Made by a program: the position numbers and the translations under genes. Of a stretch of 64,000 bases of DNA, positions 1 through 10,077 are shown piece after piece. Numbering within the stretch: the stretch's first letter is position 1; each line of letters opens with the position of its first letter. This DNA is from Takakia lepidozioides. Taxonomy: Eukaryota > Streptophyta > Takakiopsida > Takakiales > Takakiaceae. The stretch lies in contig CM060732.1 of assembly GCA_030704615.1 (NCBI GenBank), positions 66,569,053 to 66,633,052 of the forward strand, in the 5' to 3' direction. A model generated the notes under the pieces. That model had not been told where the DNA came from, searched no databases, and saw nothing but the letters and a program-made list of their open reading frames with translations.

Positions 1-1060
1 AATGTTGTTGCAGTAAGGCGATTCGATCCTCGGGGAGGATCGTTCCTTGGCCTTGAAGTAGGCCAAGAAGAGTGCACGGGGAGGAGCTGGAGAGGGCTCT
101 ACCCTGGCCAGGACTTGGAGGAAGTCGGCCGAACTAGCTAGTGGAGAGTAGAGTCAAGTGTGGGGTTTGGTTCTTTGCCATGGGACGCCATGGTACGGAA
201 ACAAACTCCTTGATGTGGGACGCCACAACTTGGATGTTCGTTTCTACAAAATGGACAAGTCGATGAGGACATCGACTCCCTGTTGGTAGGGGGTGTGTCG
301 CGGCCCTTGCCTTGAGGGCGGGGGGGGGTCGGGACACATGAGGGGCTGCCCTGTGGTGGCGGGCAGCGGCAGCGATAAGTATGGGGGGGCTGAAGCACCC
401 TTGAGTGCCCAAGGCACTCAAGGAGGCGGAGGCGCTCACTAGGTGGAGCCCCGCACACCGGGTTGCGGTGGGGGTGGCTCCACAAGGGGTGGTGGTAGCT
501 TAGCGGGACTTAGTGGGGGTGGCATAGGACTCACCATGGGGGCGGAGACCTCGTGGTGGGAGTCGTGGGGAGTCTTGGGACTCATCACACGGTCCATAGG
601 GGTCGTGGTGAGTGGGGCAAGACTCACCGCGACTCATCACGGAGTCGAGGGTTTTGTGGTGGTTCGCCATAAAATGGCATGGCTGGTTGTGAAACCCCCG
701 CGGAAAGCTACAGAAGTATATATAGGGAGTAGTAACCGAGAACGGTGCAAGCCGTTGGTGACCAAAAACTAGTGAGTGGGCGAGCGAGCCGGAAAGCGAC
801 CAAGAGTGGGGAGCTGTTCCGGACTGCCAACTACCAAAGGGAATTCCCGCTGGTCCAAATCGGGTGGAGGGTTCTTTGGGAGAAACAAAGGGGGACCGTT
901 ATGCCCCGGTGAGCAGCCGAAGCTCCAAGTGGCCAGGTGGCCAAGGTGGGAGTCAGGCGCGCGCATCAAAGAGTAACTATGACTTGAGGGGGAGCTTACC
1001 GAAGTGAGGTGCGCGACACTTGTCAAGTCTACGATCCAGTTGTACCAACGAAGTTATGAC
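1..1060. other. G-rich non-coding stretch with TATA-like box
   Basis: No open frame here looks like a real protein. The + strand is strongly G-rich and repeats short words such as gactcatcac and gtggtgag. A TATATATA string lies at 717-724, followed by a GAG/GTG-rich stretch. The combination of a TATA box and a downstream leader-like stretch resembles the promoter end of an LTR or a solo LTR fragment, but no partner copy is seen in the window. This is a guess from layout only. Confidence 0.25.
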
Positions 1061-1199
1061 AATTGCAGTTTGTGACATGCAATCCGAGGATACGGAATCC
1101 CAGAAGAAATGTGGAATTCCCTGATACGTGTCATGGGCTGCCATGGCTTGCCATCTCCAATTTCGCAGGGTTCATGGGCGGTAGGCTCAAAAAATTTCA

Positions 1200-2990
1200 A
1201 TGCTGTTCGTATTGTCTTCGGATCGGGCGACCAAAACAGGCCTTATGCCAGGAAGAGAGCGTAAATGTCTATTCCATTGGACACAATCTCTGGAAAAACA
1301 TACAAAGTCGGACAATAAACCAGAGATGCAGACTCAGCACCGTAAATTGTGCAAAGAGTACAAAGATGCTAGAATAATGAAGGAGGCGGACAATTTGTTC
1401 CAGACATTCGTGCCTGGTGGTTCTCTCTGGAGTTGCATCACTTGAGAGTATGAGAGCATTGGAAGATTGGCTGGCGTTTTGGCACTTCCGGTATAGACAG
1501 TGGGGAGCAGCCATGCCATGGTACGAGACTTATATATTGCTTTATTCATACATTTGCTTTCCATTTTATTGTGTCCTCGCTTTCTTTATGTTGTTTTCTG
1601 TTCACTGTTTTGAAGTGTGGTTCTGCACTTTACAGAAACATGTCATTGAGGAAATGGCGGATATGCCATCTTGCAATTTGGCAGAAACTGTGCACAACGC
1701 ATGGTTGCAGCAGTCTGGGAAACGAGGTCGGGATTTGTATGTAGCAACAACAGATGATTTGATACGTGCCTTGCAACAACAAACCGATACCGTGATTTCT
1801 TAGAGGTAGGGGTGGTGGCAAGGGTCCGGACAAATGGGAGTTGATGTTGCGTGCTGCAAACAGATCTGGGGATCCAATCAAGATAGCACGGGCGGTGAGC
1901 ATGTATGCCAAGGAACGCCACTTATTTCTAGAGTTCCACATCTTGAGGGGAGGAGAGATTCGGCTCCTGTAAGAGGAATTGAACACTCCACCTGGTTCGG
2001 ATTCAGATTCCCACAGGGCAGACCGTGATAATTTCTCGAAGCCTCGTGTTCCCCTGCATGACAGCTCAATGTCCGGAACCTCCATTCTGGAGGAACCTCC
2101 AACACGACGGCAAGCTCCAAAATCAAACGGTGCCACTGAAATGGTGCAGGAGAGAAACAACCCCTTGATGTGCTTGAGTCCGCATGCCCGACAACATTTG
2201 GCACATAGAACGCACAAGTGTAGGGTCTCGTGTGAAATGTACAGCGATCAGGGCAACTAATTTCGAGAAGTGCACTTCATCTATATCCAGAGTGGTGCCC
2301 CGAACTCCTGCTCCGACTTTCATGGGCTTGATGCGTCCATATGGTCAACCAGAAGCCAAGAACCACAAGTTCTGGTTCTGCGCAGATGATTGTGCCAGAT
2401 GTGTGCATGGAAATGTGCGTCCTTCCGTAGTGATGAAGCTATCTCTCCAACGTTTGGCCCATGAAGGTGGAACACATCTCAGCTTTCAGGAGATGAAATG
2501 CTAGAGGAGGCAGGTTTTTCCCTTACGGACAACCCCAATCCAGCATGTGCTATTACTTCTGCGTCCTCCGGGTCCCCCCGGCAAATCCTGATTGTGGCCA
2601 ACCAATGAGATGGAAAGCTCGTTCGGCGTTTCCCTCCAACCGCTGTGAACACTTTGGCAAAGTGGAGTCCGCAAGAATGCTCCAAGCTCGTGTTGGAAGC
2701 ACCACGGAAGTACCCGATCCAGGATATGGTCGGGTATTCACAATCATCACTTCTACATCTGCTGTTCATGACAGGACCTACGACATCACGGTTTCCAATT
2801 CCCCAATTGCACATGTCCTGATTTTGTGAATATGCTATCAACAGTTTGGGCAAAGAGGTAAATTCATACCCTGCAAACATTTGTATTTCATATTTTTGAA
2901 GAGGATGGTTGCGATCCCAAATGTGACAACTTCATTCACCAGGCCACTATGAGTTTCAACGAGGTCGATACTCTTTTGCAGAGGGATACA
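1200..2990 (+). pseudogene. Decayed MULE-like transposase with SWIM-type zinc finger
   Basis: Coding-like segments in several frames line up as one broken protein. In order they are: a segment with the words CLFHWTQSLEKHTK (about 1265-1305); one with WLAFWHFRYRQWG (about 1468-1510) and NLAETVHNAWLQQSGKRG (about 1676-1730); a segment around 2190-2500 with DNIWHIERTS and RTPAPTFMGL; PGYGRVFTI near 2720; and a SWIM-like finger CTCPDF followed, one frame over, by FIPCKHLYFIF (about 2805-2900). CxC...CxH fingers of this type are typical of Mutator-like transposases. Stops and at least three frame changes show that it is dead. The family name rests on remembered motif resemblance, so the transposase label is likely but not certain. 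No terminal inverted repeats were found. Confidence 0.55.
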
Positions 2991-3420
2991 ACACATGGGT
3001 AGCATCAACTATGCAATGTGGTATGTGGACGACCATGATTTGAAATGTGTAATTCACATCAATTTGTCGGCGGTTGCAATGATATGGCCTCAAACTATAC
3101 GAGTGAGCTCTGAGTGACAACTTTAGGTAGTGCACATTGTCATTGCACCGTTCGAAGTCTACATGTGATCGCTATGCACTACAATCATCTTTTGAAGATG
3201 ATCCTAACTCTCATGTTATTGAGGAGGGAGGAAGTCTTCCCGTGGCAGCCTTTATGGCGCACACTTTGTGAGGATATTTTTTCGTCTCGTAATTGTAAAA
3301 GTGAAACAAACATTTGTAATTGCACATGTTGGATGCTGCAATTGTAGGCCTCAATGCTCGTCTTGATTCGATTTAGGCAAGATTCCTGCATTATTCCACG
3401 GTCATAGGACCATCCTCGGT
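2991..3420. other. Intergenic, nothing recognised
   Basis: AT-rich sequence with only short chance frames. It lies between the transposase relic and a palindrome cluster, and no gene, RNA or repeat is recognised in it. Confidence 0.5.
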
Positions 3421-3440
3421 TATAGGCGGCGCATGTTAAT

Positions 3441-3603
3441 GCTGACGTGGCAGATGACGGACAGTGCCACGTCATCATTTACCGCCACATCAGCATGCTG
3501 ACATGACGCTCACGCCAGTCAGCATGTGTGCAGGCTCACGCCACGTCAGCTGGCGTGAGCGTACGCTCGCGCGCTCACGCGCAACGCTCACGCCATTGCG
3601 TCG
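3441..3603. repeat. Dense cluster of short palindromes
   Basis: Several inverted repeats follow one another. GCTGACGTGGCA (3441-3452) faces TGCCACGTCA (3464-3473). TCAGCATGCTGA is a perfect palindrome near 3490. GCTCACGCCA (from 3534) faces TGGCGTGAGC after a seven-base loop. GAGCGTACGCTC near 3557 is another perfect palindrome. GCTCACGC recurs further downstream. The G+C content is much higher than in the flanks. It may be the end of a foldback or MITE-type element, or an extrudable cruciform region. The ACGT cores also resemble bZIP sites, but there is no gene beside them to regulate. Confidence 0.6.
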
Positions 3604-3660
3604 TTGGATTGGTTGCCATCAACAACAACAGTCGATCGTCCAACAATTAAAAGAAGGATG

Positions 3661-6039
3661 AGAATCGCTTGTCCAGAGTGCACCAAGGGAGTGGTGGTTT
3701 TAAACATTGTGATCTCCTCCATGGTATAGAGTTCCCTCTCTCTTGTCCTGTAGACTATTTCCTCAGGTGCAAAGATTGAAAGCAGAACTCGTATTTCCAT
3801 GTTCATGAATGATTCCTTCCATTCAATGTTTGCCGCTTAATTTTACCTACATCTAAGATTTGTCCAGAGCCAATATTCGTTGTGGCTGCGCACCTTAGAG
3901 TTGACATGTTGAACTTAATCGACTTAGGATTTGTTTGTGACCAGTGGAGAATCAGTCGCATTTATTACGAAGACCCTCCCGGTTTCTACTTTCAAACATC
4001 CAAATCGCACATGATGATGACGCCATACACAATCTTACTTTAGTATTTTCTCAGGTTATAAAGCACTAGAGTGCTCAAATGTGCAAATGCATCTTATTAT
4101 TCAATGTGCCGGACTAAGTTAATTCTCCAAGACCAAATGTTCTATGAACTGGTACTGTCTGTGGTCTGTTTCATAATTTCGGAAGGTAAAAGCCTGCGGC
4201 AAGTTGAGGTTGTACACATGATACTGATAAAAATTGGATGTCATTGTCCTCCGAAGAGTCCCTGGAACGAGTGTTGGCCTCATCAAACGGCTTGACGTAC
4301 GTCAGGAATAACTTGTACGGTAGAATGGCCCATGCTGCTGTGAGCCTTTCAGGCTTTCTGAATCTAACGGTTTCACATTTCATTCAGATGATACGCGTAT
4401 CGTACGATATGGAAGTGCAGCTTGACAATGGCCCTGTGGCAGAATGCTTCTGTGAACAGTGTAAATCTACTCGTGAACGTGATCTGAGCAATGCAGTGAG
4501 CAACGTGCCATAGAGAAACTGCTTGTGAGATACAACAAGCTGAAGAGAAGAAGAGACGGGGACTTGCAGGTAGTGACAATAGAGCTGGACAGTTGATGCT
4601 TCTAGTTCTGACGGCTTTTAAAACTGCCTGACTTTTGTTACCGATGTGTCGATGATAATTATTCGGTACCGTAGTATTAAATGGTGGAGATCCGAGGTTC
4701 CTTTATAACGTAGCTCGCTACTTCAAGAGAGTGAGACGGGAGATCGTAGCTATTGTGAGAATTGTACAAGAATCTTAGATGACAACATCCATGCTACAGA
4801 AAGCATTGACACAAGAAGAGTAAGTATAATGAGGTAGTAAGTCTCACACAGTACTCACCAATTGATAGGATACACACACATGAGTATTGGGGGTCAGAGA
4901 CTCAGAAAGTAAGAAGAGAAAAATAGAGGCCTTGAAAACGAGCTGAAAACAGGATTGAGGAGCTTGACAAAGCGAACAGCCATGCAACTGAGAAAGAGGT
5001 TTTTTTTGGTTGTTTCTTTTTTTTCGCTGAGCTTATCAGCATCCCCATGCAGTGCATCATGGGAGAGGGTACTTAGTACTTACACAATCTGGGCTTCCCA
5101 TTAACCTTCTAGAGAGATTGCGAATCGACAGACGAATTTAAGAACTTCAATTATGATGACGGACGGTAGAGCAGTCAGTGCGTGTGCGCGAACAATTGCG
5201 AGATGCTGTGGTAAACACCCAAACACTTGCAACAAAGTCGGCTGGAAAATATCCTCGTGAACAACCAACTGCCCAGTCAGGGTCCATTAACATCCTTGTC
5301 TACCCAAGTTACAAAAGCGCCTCATCAACCTGGTTTAGATCTAACAATCGAAACAGCTAATTAACAAGCATACGCTTACTTAGATGAGACAATCTTGAGA
5401 TAATCTGAGCAGTGCGCCTGTTATGCCGCCAAAGGTAATCGATCCGGATACAAGGGTACATGCAGCAAGATTACGGCCACACTGCTGAGAGCTTTGATGA
5501 GCTTCATATATTATCATGCATATGATCCTGGATCATCGCTGCTGTGCCACCACACTTAAGTTATAGCCCGCCACGCTCTTCGTGATCAAACGTTCGAATT
5601 GGGACCCGTTTTTCCATCCACCCAGCTTGTTTGTTGTTTCCATCCTTTGTGAGATCACCCTTCTTGGCAATTAGTGCCCTGTTCACGACTTCACCAAATC
5701 AGCACCAAATCTGTTCAACCGAATAAATCACGCCATCATGTCCCTCTGAATTCGAGTGGTTCTGAGCAGGCATGGCAAGAGGATTTCATATATAGACTAG
5801 GTATGCATCGTTGGATCGTTCCCCTGCTTACGAGTGACAATACATTGAGCAAAGAAATTATGCTAAACGACGACTTCATCCAGGTTCTACAATAATCACG
5901 CACTCCCACCATTCCTGGTGATGCAGAATAATTGACCTCATCTGTAAAGCAGCAAATGCATAATTTCTGTACTCCATAAAACTCAGTCCACGCTCAAAAC
6001 TACTGCACACTCGAGCATACCAGGAGTGCTTGAAACCTG
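3661..6039. other. Intergenic, no supported gene
   Basis: There are short frames only (for example around 4071-4513) and none resembles a known protein. A poly-T/TTTC tract lies near 5000-5030. No tRNA-like or rRNA-like sequence was noticed. This is probably degraded repeat DNA. Confidence 0.4.
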
Positions 6040-6551
6040 CTATTTCGAGCCTAAAAAGATGTTGCGAGGGCTTTGCCACGAGCCCTTGGGTGGAAGGGCT
6101 TGTAACCTATTAAGAAAGATTGTAAGCCGGAAAAGTGCCTCGGTTTGAAGTGGCACGCATGCAAACTCTGCACATAGTCCTGATGTGAGAAGGAGTTGTG
6201 CCTCTGGCGCCAAACATTTCTTGGAGAAAAGATGGCAATGACTGCAATGGTTCCAGATTTTTCTCCCACCAGAAATTGGGATACCATGTGCCCAGACCTC
6301 ACAACCATACTTGGCGGCGGGGGGGGTGACAACGCTGTCAAATAGCCACTTTGGTTGGGGGTGGTGGCGCTGGTGTATCTGTTTGCATTTGGCCTGAAGG
6401 CGGATGGAGTCGGCCTTGCCCTTCGCCAACTGTCGAGGGCTGTTGATTGCAACCTGGAATTTGGCAGAGTGGATAACCTGATCCAGGATTGGTATGATTG
6501 ACAATTCAATTTCCTGTTGGTTGAAGAGATGAATCTGCGGTCTGCGTGCAT
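6040..6551 (-). pseudogene. LINE reverse-transcriptase C-terminal fragment
   Basis: Two overlapping minus-strand frames carry the region that follows the reverse-transcriptase core of plant non-LTR retrotransposons. The words LFDSVVTPPAAKYGCEVW and PLQTEALFRLTIFLNRLQ match the usual order (FDS.V.P...YG.EVW, then ..LE...R...Y..RL). The catalytic FADD part is missing, the fragment is 5'-truncated and it changes frame. It belongs to the LINE family level only; the clade was not determined. Confidence 0.6.
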
Positions 6552-7310
6552 AGGATGCCTGGATGGGTCCGTGGGACTCAGTAGAAAACAGAGGTTATGG
6601 GAAAAAATCGCGCAGAGCGGAGTACAACATAAATTAAGAACGTGCTAAGCAAACCCCAAAGTGTCGCCTCGAGACGAAGCCCCTCATCGGACAGAGGAAG
6701 ACAGAAAAAACGAAAGAAGCTTTGCGACGTCCGCAGGGGGCCACGAGGGCCAATGGGTCTACAGAAAGGCTGCTAAGAGAAGGCAGATTGACCAACTTAG
6801 AGGCTTTCATTGCTCTTCCAAACTACTTGATCACTCCTGGGGCGGAAGGCTAAAGAACGTCCAAGTGAGAGCATTCTCTTTTACGGCTGCCCTAAGCACA
6901 ACCAGACGCCTTGCAACATATATGATCTTTTTCACATTATTATTGTTTGTGAGAAGTAGTTGGCAACACTTTCCACATGCAAGCTCAAGAAAGATACACA
7001 TCTACTAGACACAAAGACTTGTGTCAGCACCTTACAAGCATAGTATCATAAAGACTAGAACAATATTAGTGACCATGAAAAGATACACCGGCTGACAGAA
7101 CCTGCTCATGCAGTGTCACTACAGCAGTAAACCTTAGGACCAAGGTAAGTGCTGGCCTCACACATCTGCAGCAGCGTACAAACACATGAGGACTAAAAGA
7201 GAGCAGAGCCCATTGCTCTCAATGCTTAAGTAACTAGCACTGTAACTACAACTACAGTGTCAAGAAGGATGACTCCAGTGTAATCTTGATGAGTTCTCTA
7301 CAACCAAAAA
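6552..7310. other. Intergenic, nothing recognised
   Basis: Contains only short frames with no recognisable domains (for example 6661-7008 on the + strand). No RNA gene or repeat partner was found. Confidence 0.4.
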
Positions 7311-7452
7311 TTATGCCCGTCCAGCCCATCCCCTCTCGATGTCAAACTTTGCTCCGACTACACTTCATCCCCGTCCTTTCAGCAGTTCATCTTGTAACCC
7401 GCTTTCAACGTCTCTCTCTCACACATTACAAAGTTTCTTTGTCTTTCTTCAG
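7311..7452 (+). repeat. Left arm of a diverged inverted repeat
   Basis: This segment, starting TTATGCCC and ending TTTCTTCAG, is repeated in opposite orientation at 8033-8201. Shared blocks include CCCCTCTCGA, CAGTTCATCTTGTAAC and ACAAAGTTTCTTT, with small indels between them. Both copies end in a pyrimidine-rich AG that looks like a splice acceptor, but they abut different coding remnants: a LINE C-terminus here and a methyltransferase-like exon in the other arm. Confidence 0.7.
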
Positions 7453-7512
7453 AAATGCTTGGCAGCTTGCCTGCACGAGGCCTTCACCCTTAGACAATCA
7501 CTCGAGCAATAG
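7450..7512 (+). pseudogene. LINE C-terminal tail fragment
   Basis: The + frame reads QKCLAACLHEAFTLRQSLEQ followed by a stop at 7510-7512. The same ending, with three changes, closes the minus-strand LINE fragment at 12937-13227. Homology begins abruptly at the AG that ends the inverted-repeat arm. This is a 60-bp scrap of a LINE ORF2 end. Confidence 0.6.
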
Positions 7513-7673
7513 TTTCTTATTCTTGCCTCTGGTTCTGTTTCCTCATGTTTTCTTCCATTTTGTCCCATAAGCTGGTAGATATAATCATCCAGAACTAGAC
7601 AATGTAAGCAACCATATGTCGAAAGGGAATGACACAAGGAAACGCAACATATTTTGCACGATAAGAGCCGAAT

Positions 7674-8032
7674 TTACTCACACTCAAAATCGGAGTCCAC
7701 ATCGAGATCCTCGTCAGGCGCTTCGGGCTCCTCCAGAAGTTCCTCCGTGGATGGGGCAGAAGTAGTGCCCGACTCAAGCTGATGAATCTCGCTTGAGAAG
7801 AGCTCCTTATCAGCCTCCATGCCGAAGAAGTGGCTTCCGGCGCTTTTGCACGCATGAAAAGATGCTCCTGCAAATCGAAGACGAACGAGAAATTAAAACA
7901 GGGCTTCCCTAAGCCCACTGCCCATATTTCAAATACAGTGTTCAGGCCCCACCTGTGCCAATAGACAAGTCAACCAGGTTGACAATGCCTCCTAAGACGG
8001 TAGTGGAGATATAAGAGGAGTCCTGAGGTAAG
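7674..8032 (-). CDS. Two-exon methyltransferase-like gene remnant
   Basis: Two minus-strand coding blocks join cleanly. The upstream exon is 8032-7953 (acceptor ttcttcag, donor CACAG/GTGGGG) and the last exon is 7867-7674 (acceptor tttgcag, stop TAA). The splice completes a Gly codon and gives the uninterrupted words NLVDLSIGTGASFHACKSAG and HFFGMEADKELF, then an acidic C-terminus ending DSDFECE. The pattern D-x-x-x-G-T-G-x followed about 20 residues later by G-x-E-x-D is that of the SAM-binding motif I/II of DNA or protein methyltransferases. No upstream exons were recognised, so the gene is partial, and it may be a domesticated or transposon-derived fragment. The exon joining is well supported. 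The function is only suggested. Confidence 0.45.
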
Positions 8033-8201
8033 CTGAAGAAAGAAACTTTGTGATGCGAGAGAGAGAGAAGTGAAAGCGGGAATTTCTTGTTACAAGATGA
8101 ACTGGTGTCCACTCTGGTGGTGAAAAGGACGCGGATGAATTGGAGTCGGAGCAGAATTTCGCATTCGAGAGGGGATTGAGGGCATAGGCTGCAGGGCATA
8201 A
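8033..8201 (-). repeat. Right arm of the diverged inverted repeat
   Basis: Reverse-complement counterpart of 7311-7452, slightly longer because of small insertions (for example the block around 8115-8135). It ends exactly at the acceptor AG of the methyltransferase-like exon, so it would be the end of that gene's intron. Confidence 0.7.
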
Positions 8202-8742
8202 TGTGAAAAGATCATACATGTCGCAAGGCGTTATGCTTAGGGCAGCCGAAAAGATAATGCTCTGAAACGTGCCTGGTCAGTGTCACTTGGACTGTTCTTT
8301 AAATTCACATCCGTGCATTCCAGTCAGCAACGGTGGGTAAGGATTATGTCTGGGTGGGTTGCTCAATTGTGTTGGCTAGAGTGTCCACTGTTGATGGGAC
8401 ACACAGCGTTGATAAAGACCAGGTTGGAATGGCAGGTTGGAGTTGGAGATGTGGGGTACGCTGGCTGATAGCACAGGGCAACATGTGCGAAGAGGGGATG
8501 GGATATATGTTGCAGGGCGACTAGTTGTGGACGCTTTTGTCAACCAAAATGAGATTCTGCAGAAAGGTGGCAAGGTCAGCGTTACTTTCATTGTTCTTTA
8601 GCTTCATGTCCATCCCCAGCTTGTGTGTCAAAGGAGTTTAGAATCTGTCATTCTGCCTCCTCTTGGCAGCCCTTGTGTAGAGTCTCTCTTTCTGTGAGGA
8701 TGCAGAACATTTTGCTTCTCTGCTTTGTTGTGCTTTGTCGTT
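8202..8742. other. Intergenic, nothing recognised
   Basis: There are several overlapping short frames on both strands and none has a recognisable motif. Upstream exons of the methyltransferase-like remnant would be expected here but were not identified. Confidence 0.4.
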
Positions 8743-9330
8743 CTACTGGTGTTCCTCGGGCCCTTTGGACCTGCAGGGGATGCTTAGTTTTCTCTTCGAG
8801 TCGCCTCTGCGCGTCTCATCCTCTTTATCTTCTTTTGTTGTTTTACTGTGTTGAATAGGGTCACCCGTGGATGCCACGTCTTCTTCCTTTCTTATAAGCT
8901 CATTCAGCTGAATCAGTTGCATGTCCCGTTGGACCACAAATCCTAATTTCTGTTGCTGAATCACAGTTTCCTGGAGGAAAATTACAAGTTTTTCCTTGGC
9001 CAATCACTTTGCCTCTTCGGCTGTTTTTGCGTAGTCAGTGGGGAGTAGGCAGTGCAGTAGAAATTGGCACATAGTGGGGGGTAAGCGGACAGGTCTGACA
9101 TGTGGGGTAATGTCCAGTAGGAGACAGGTCGTGATGAACACATCAAGCCTGGTGGAACCAGAAACTTCAGGTTGTCCTTTCTGCTCCCTCCAAACTGGGC
9201 ATGGGGGGGTCAGTAGACAAAATACTATGGCAAGCAGTGTGATGAGTAAATCTTTGTAGGGTGGAGACCAAGGTTCACAAGGCCTCAGAGTCAGTTGATC
9301 AAATGTAAGAAGCGAAAGCACAGCACACAT
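8743..9330 (-). pseudogene. Unidentified coding relic with in-frame TGA
   Basis: A single minus-strand frame runs 196 codons with only one internal stop, TGA at 9006-9004. Before the stop it has words such as HVRPVRLPPTMCQFLLHCL and DYAKTAEEAK. After it come LAKEKLVIFLQETVIQQQKL and an acidic/basic tail. The continuity of amino-acid character across the TGA suggests that one protein was broken by a nonsense change. The family is not recognised. It is probably a gene or transposon fragment. Confidence 0.35.
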
Positions 9331-9925
9331 CTAGCATGAGCCTGTTTTCAGCCTTTGTTGATGATCGAGTCCCATCTCCATTATGTAGCTCTCTGAGATC
9401 CTTGCAGATCAGCCTGTTCGTGTCTTGCTTTGTTAGTGGGGCTGGATAGCGATGCGAGAGCGCCTCTGAGCAAAAGAGAGAGAGGGTTGTGAATTTCATG
9501 GAAAACCTACCTAGCCTTCCTCACAGGTCCAGTAGGAGCTGCGCAAACTCCTCAAGAGAGAGAAAATAATAGCTGGAAAAGTTCTGTTGTTCTTATCTTT
9601 TTTGCATGCAGGTCAAGCAAAGAGCAAAGGAATCTGGCCAGAATTCTTCTCAGATCCCTCACTGTGGTGTTACAACAGGGTTGATAAGGTGAGGCTATCT
9701 TAACTCAAGATGTGGTTGAATTTGTCAAGTAGGGCTTGTGCCTGAAGCTGGCACACTGATATTCTCTGGACTGCATTGTGGCTCCAGTCCCTGCCCTTCT
9801 TGGCAAAAAATCAATACAGTTAGTCCTTATTGTTGCCATCAGTAGGCTGTTTGAAAGTTAGATGTTTCCTGTCATTCAAAAGATACTTGCAGCTATTGTA
9901 GTTGTAGCCTGGTATATGCAATGCT
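9331..9925. other. 5' flank of the PPR gene
   Basis: No coding region is supported. This stretch would hold the promoter and leader of the PPR gene that follows. No convincing TATA box at a sensible distance was identified. Confidence 0.4.
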
Positions 9926-10060
9926 ATGAGTGAAGCTATGGCTGCTCAGCTGTCCACTGGTGGTTTTCACAGAAGATTCCGAGATTACTGGGCTTCGGCC
10001 ACAAGCCCACCAAAAAGGAGACCCTTTGGATTGAGAGTTGGTCAAACCTTCCTTGGGTGA
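9926..10060 (+). CDS. Short upstream ORF overlapping the PPR 5' end
   Basis: A 44-codon frame starts [13 protein letters not shown] at 9926 and stops at 10058-10060, 17 bases before the first ATG (10078) of the PPR frame. It is rich in Arg, Ser and Ala and has few acidic residues, like an organelle targeting peptide. The PPR frame itself is open upstream from 9934 but has no ATG there. Either this is a regulatory upstream ORF, or a one-base shift has separated the targeting peptide from the PPR protein. Confidence 0.35.
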   Translation: MSEAMAAQLSTGGFHRRFRDYWASATSPPKRRPFGLRVGQTFLG

Positions 10061-10077
10061 ATACAACACTGGCTGCC

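Noticed and set aside
134-772. Overlapping frames of 60-115 codons on both strands near the left end
   Set aside because: They are open because the DNA is G/C-skewed; there is no domain, start context or homologous word.
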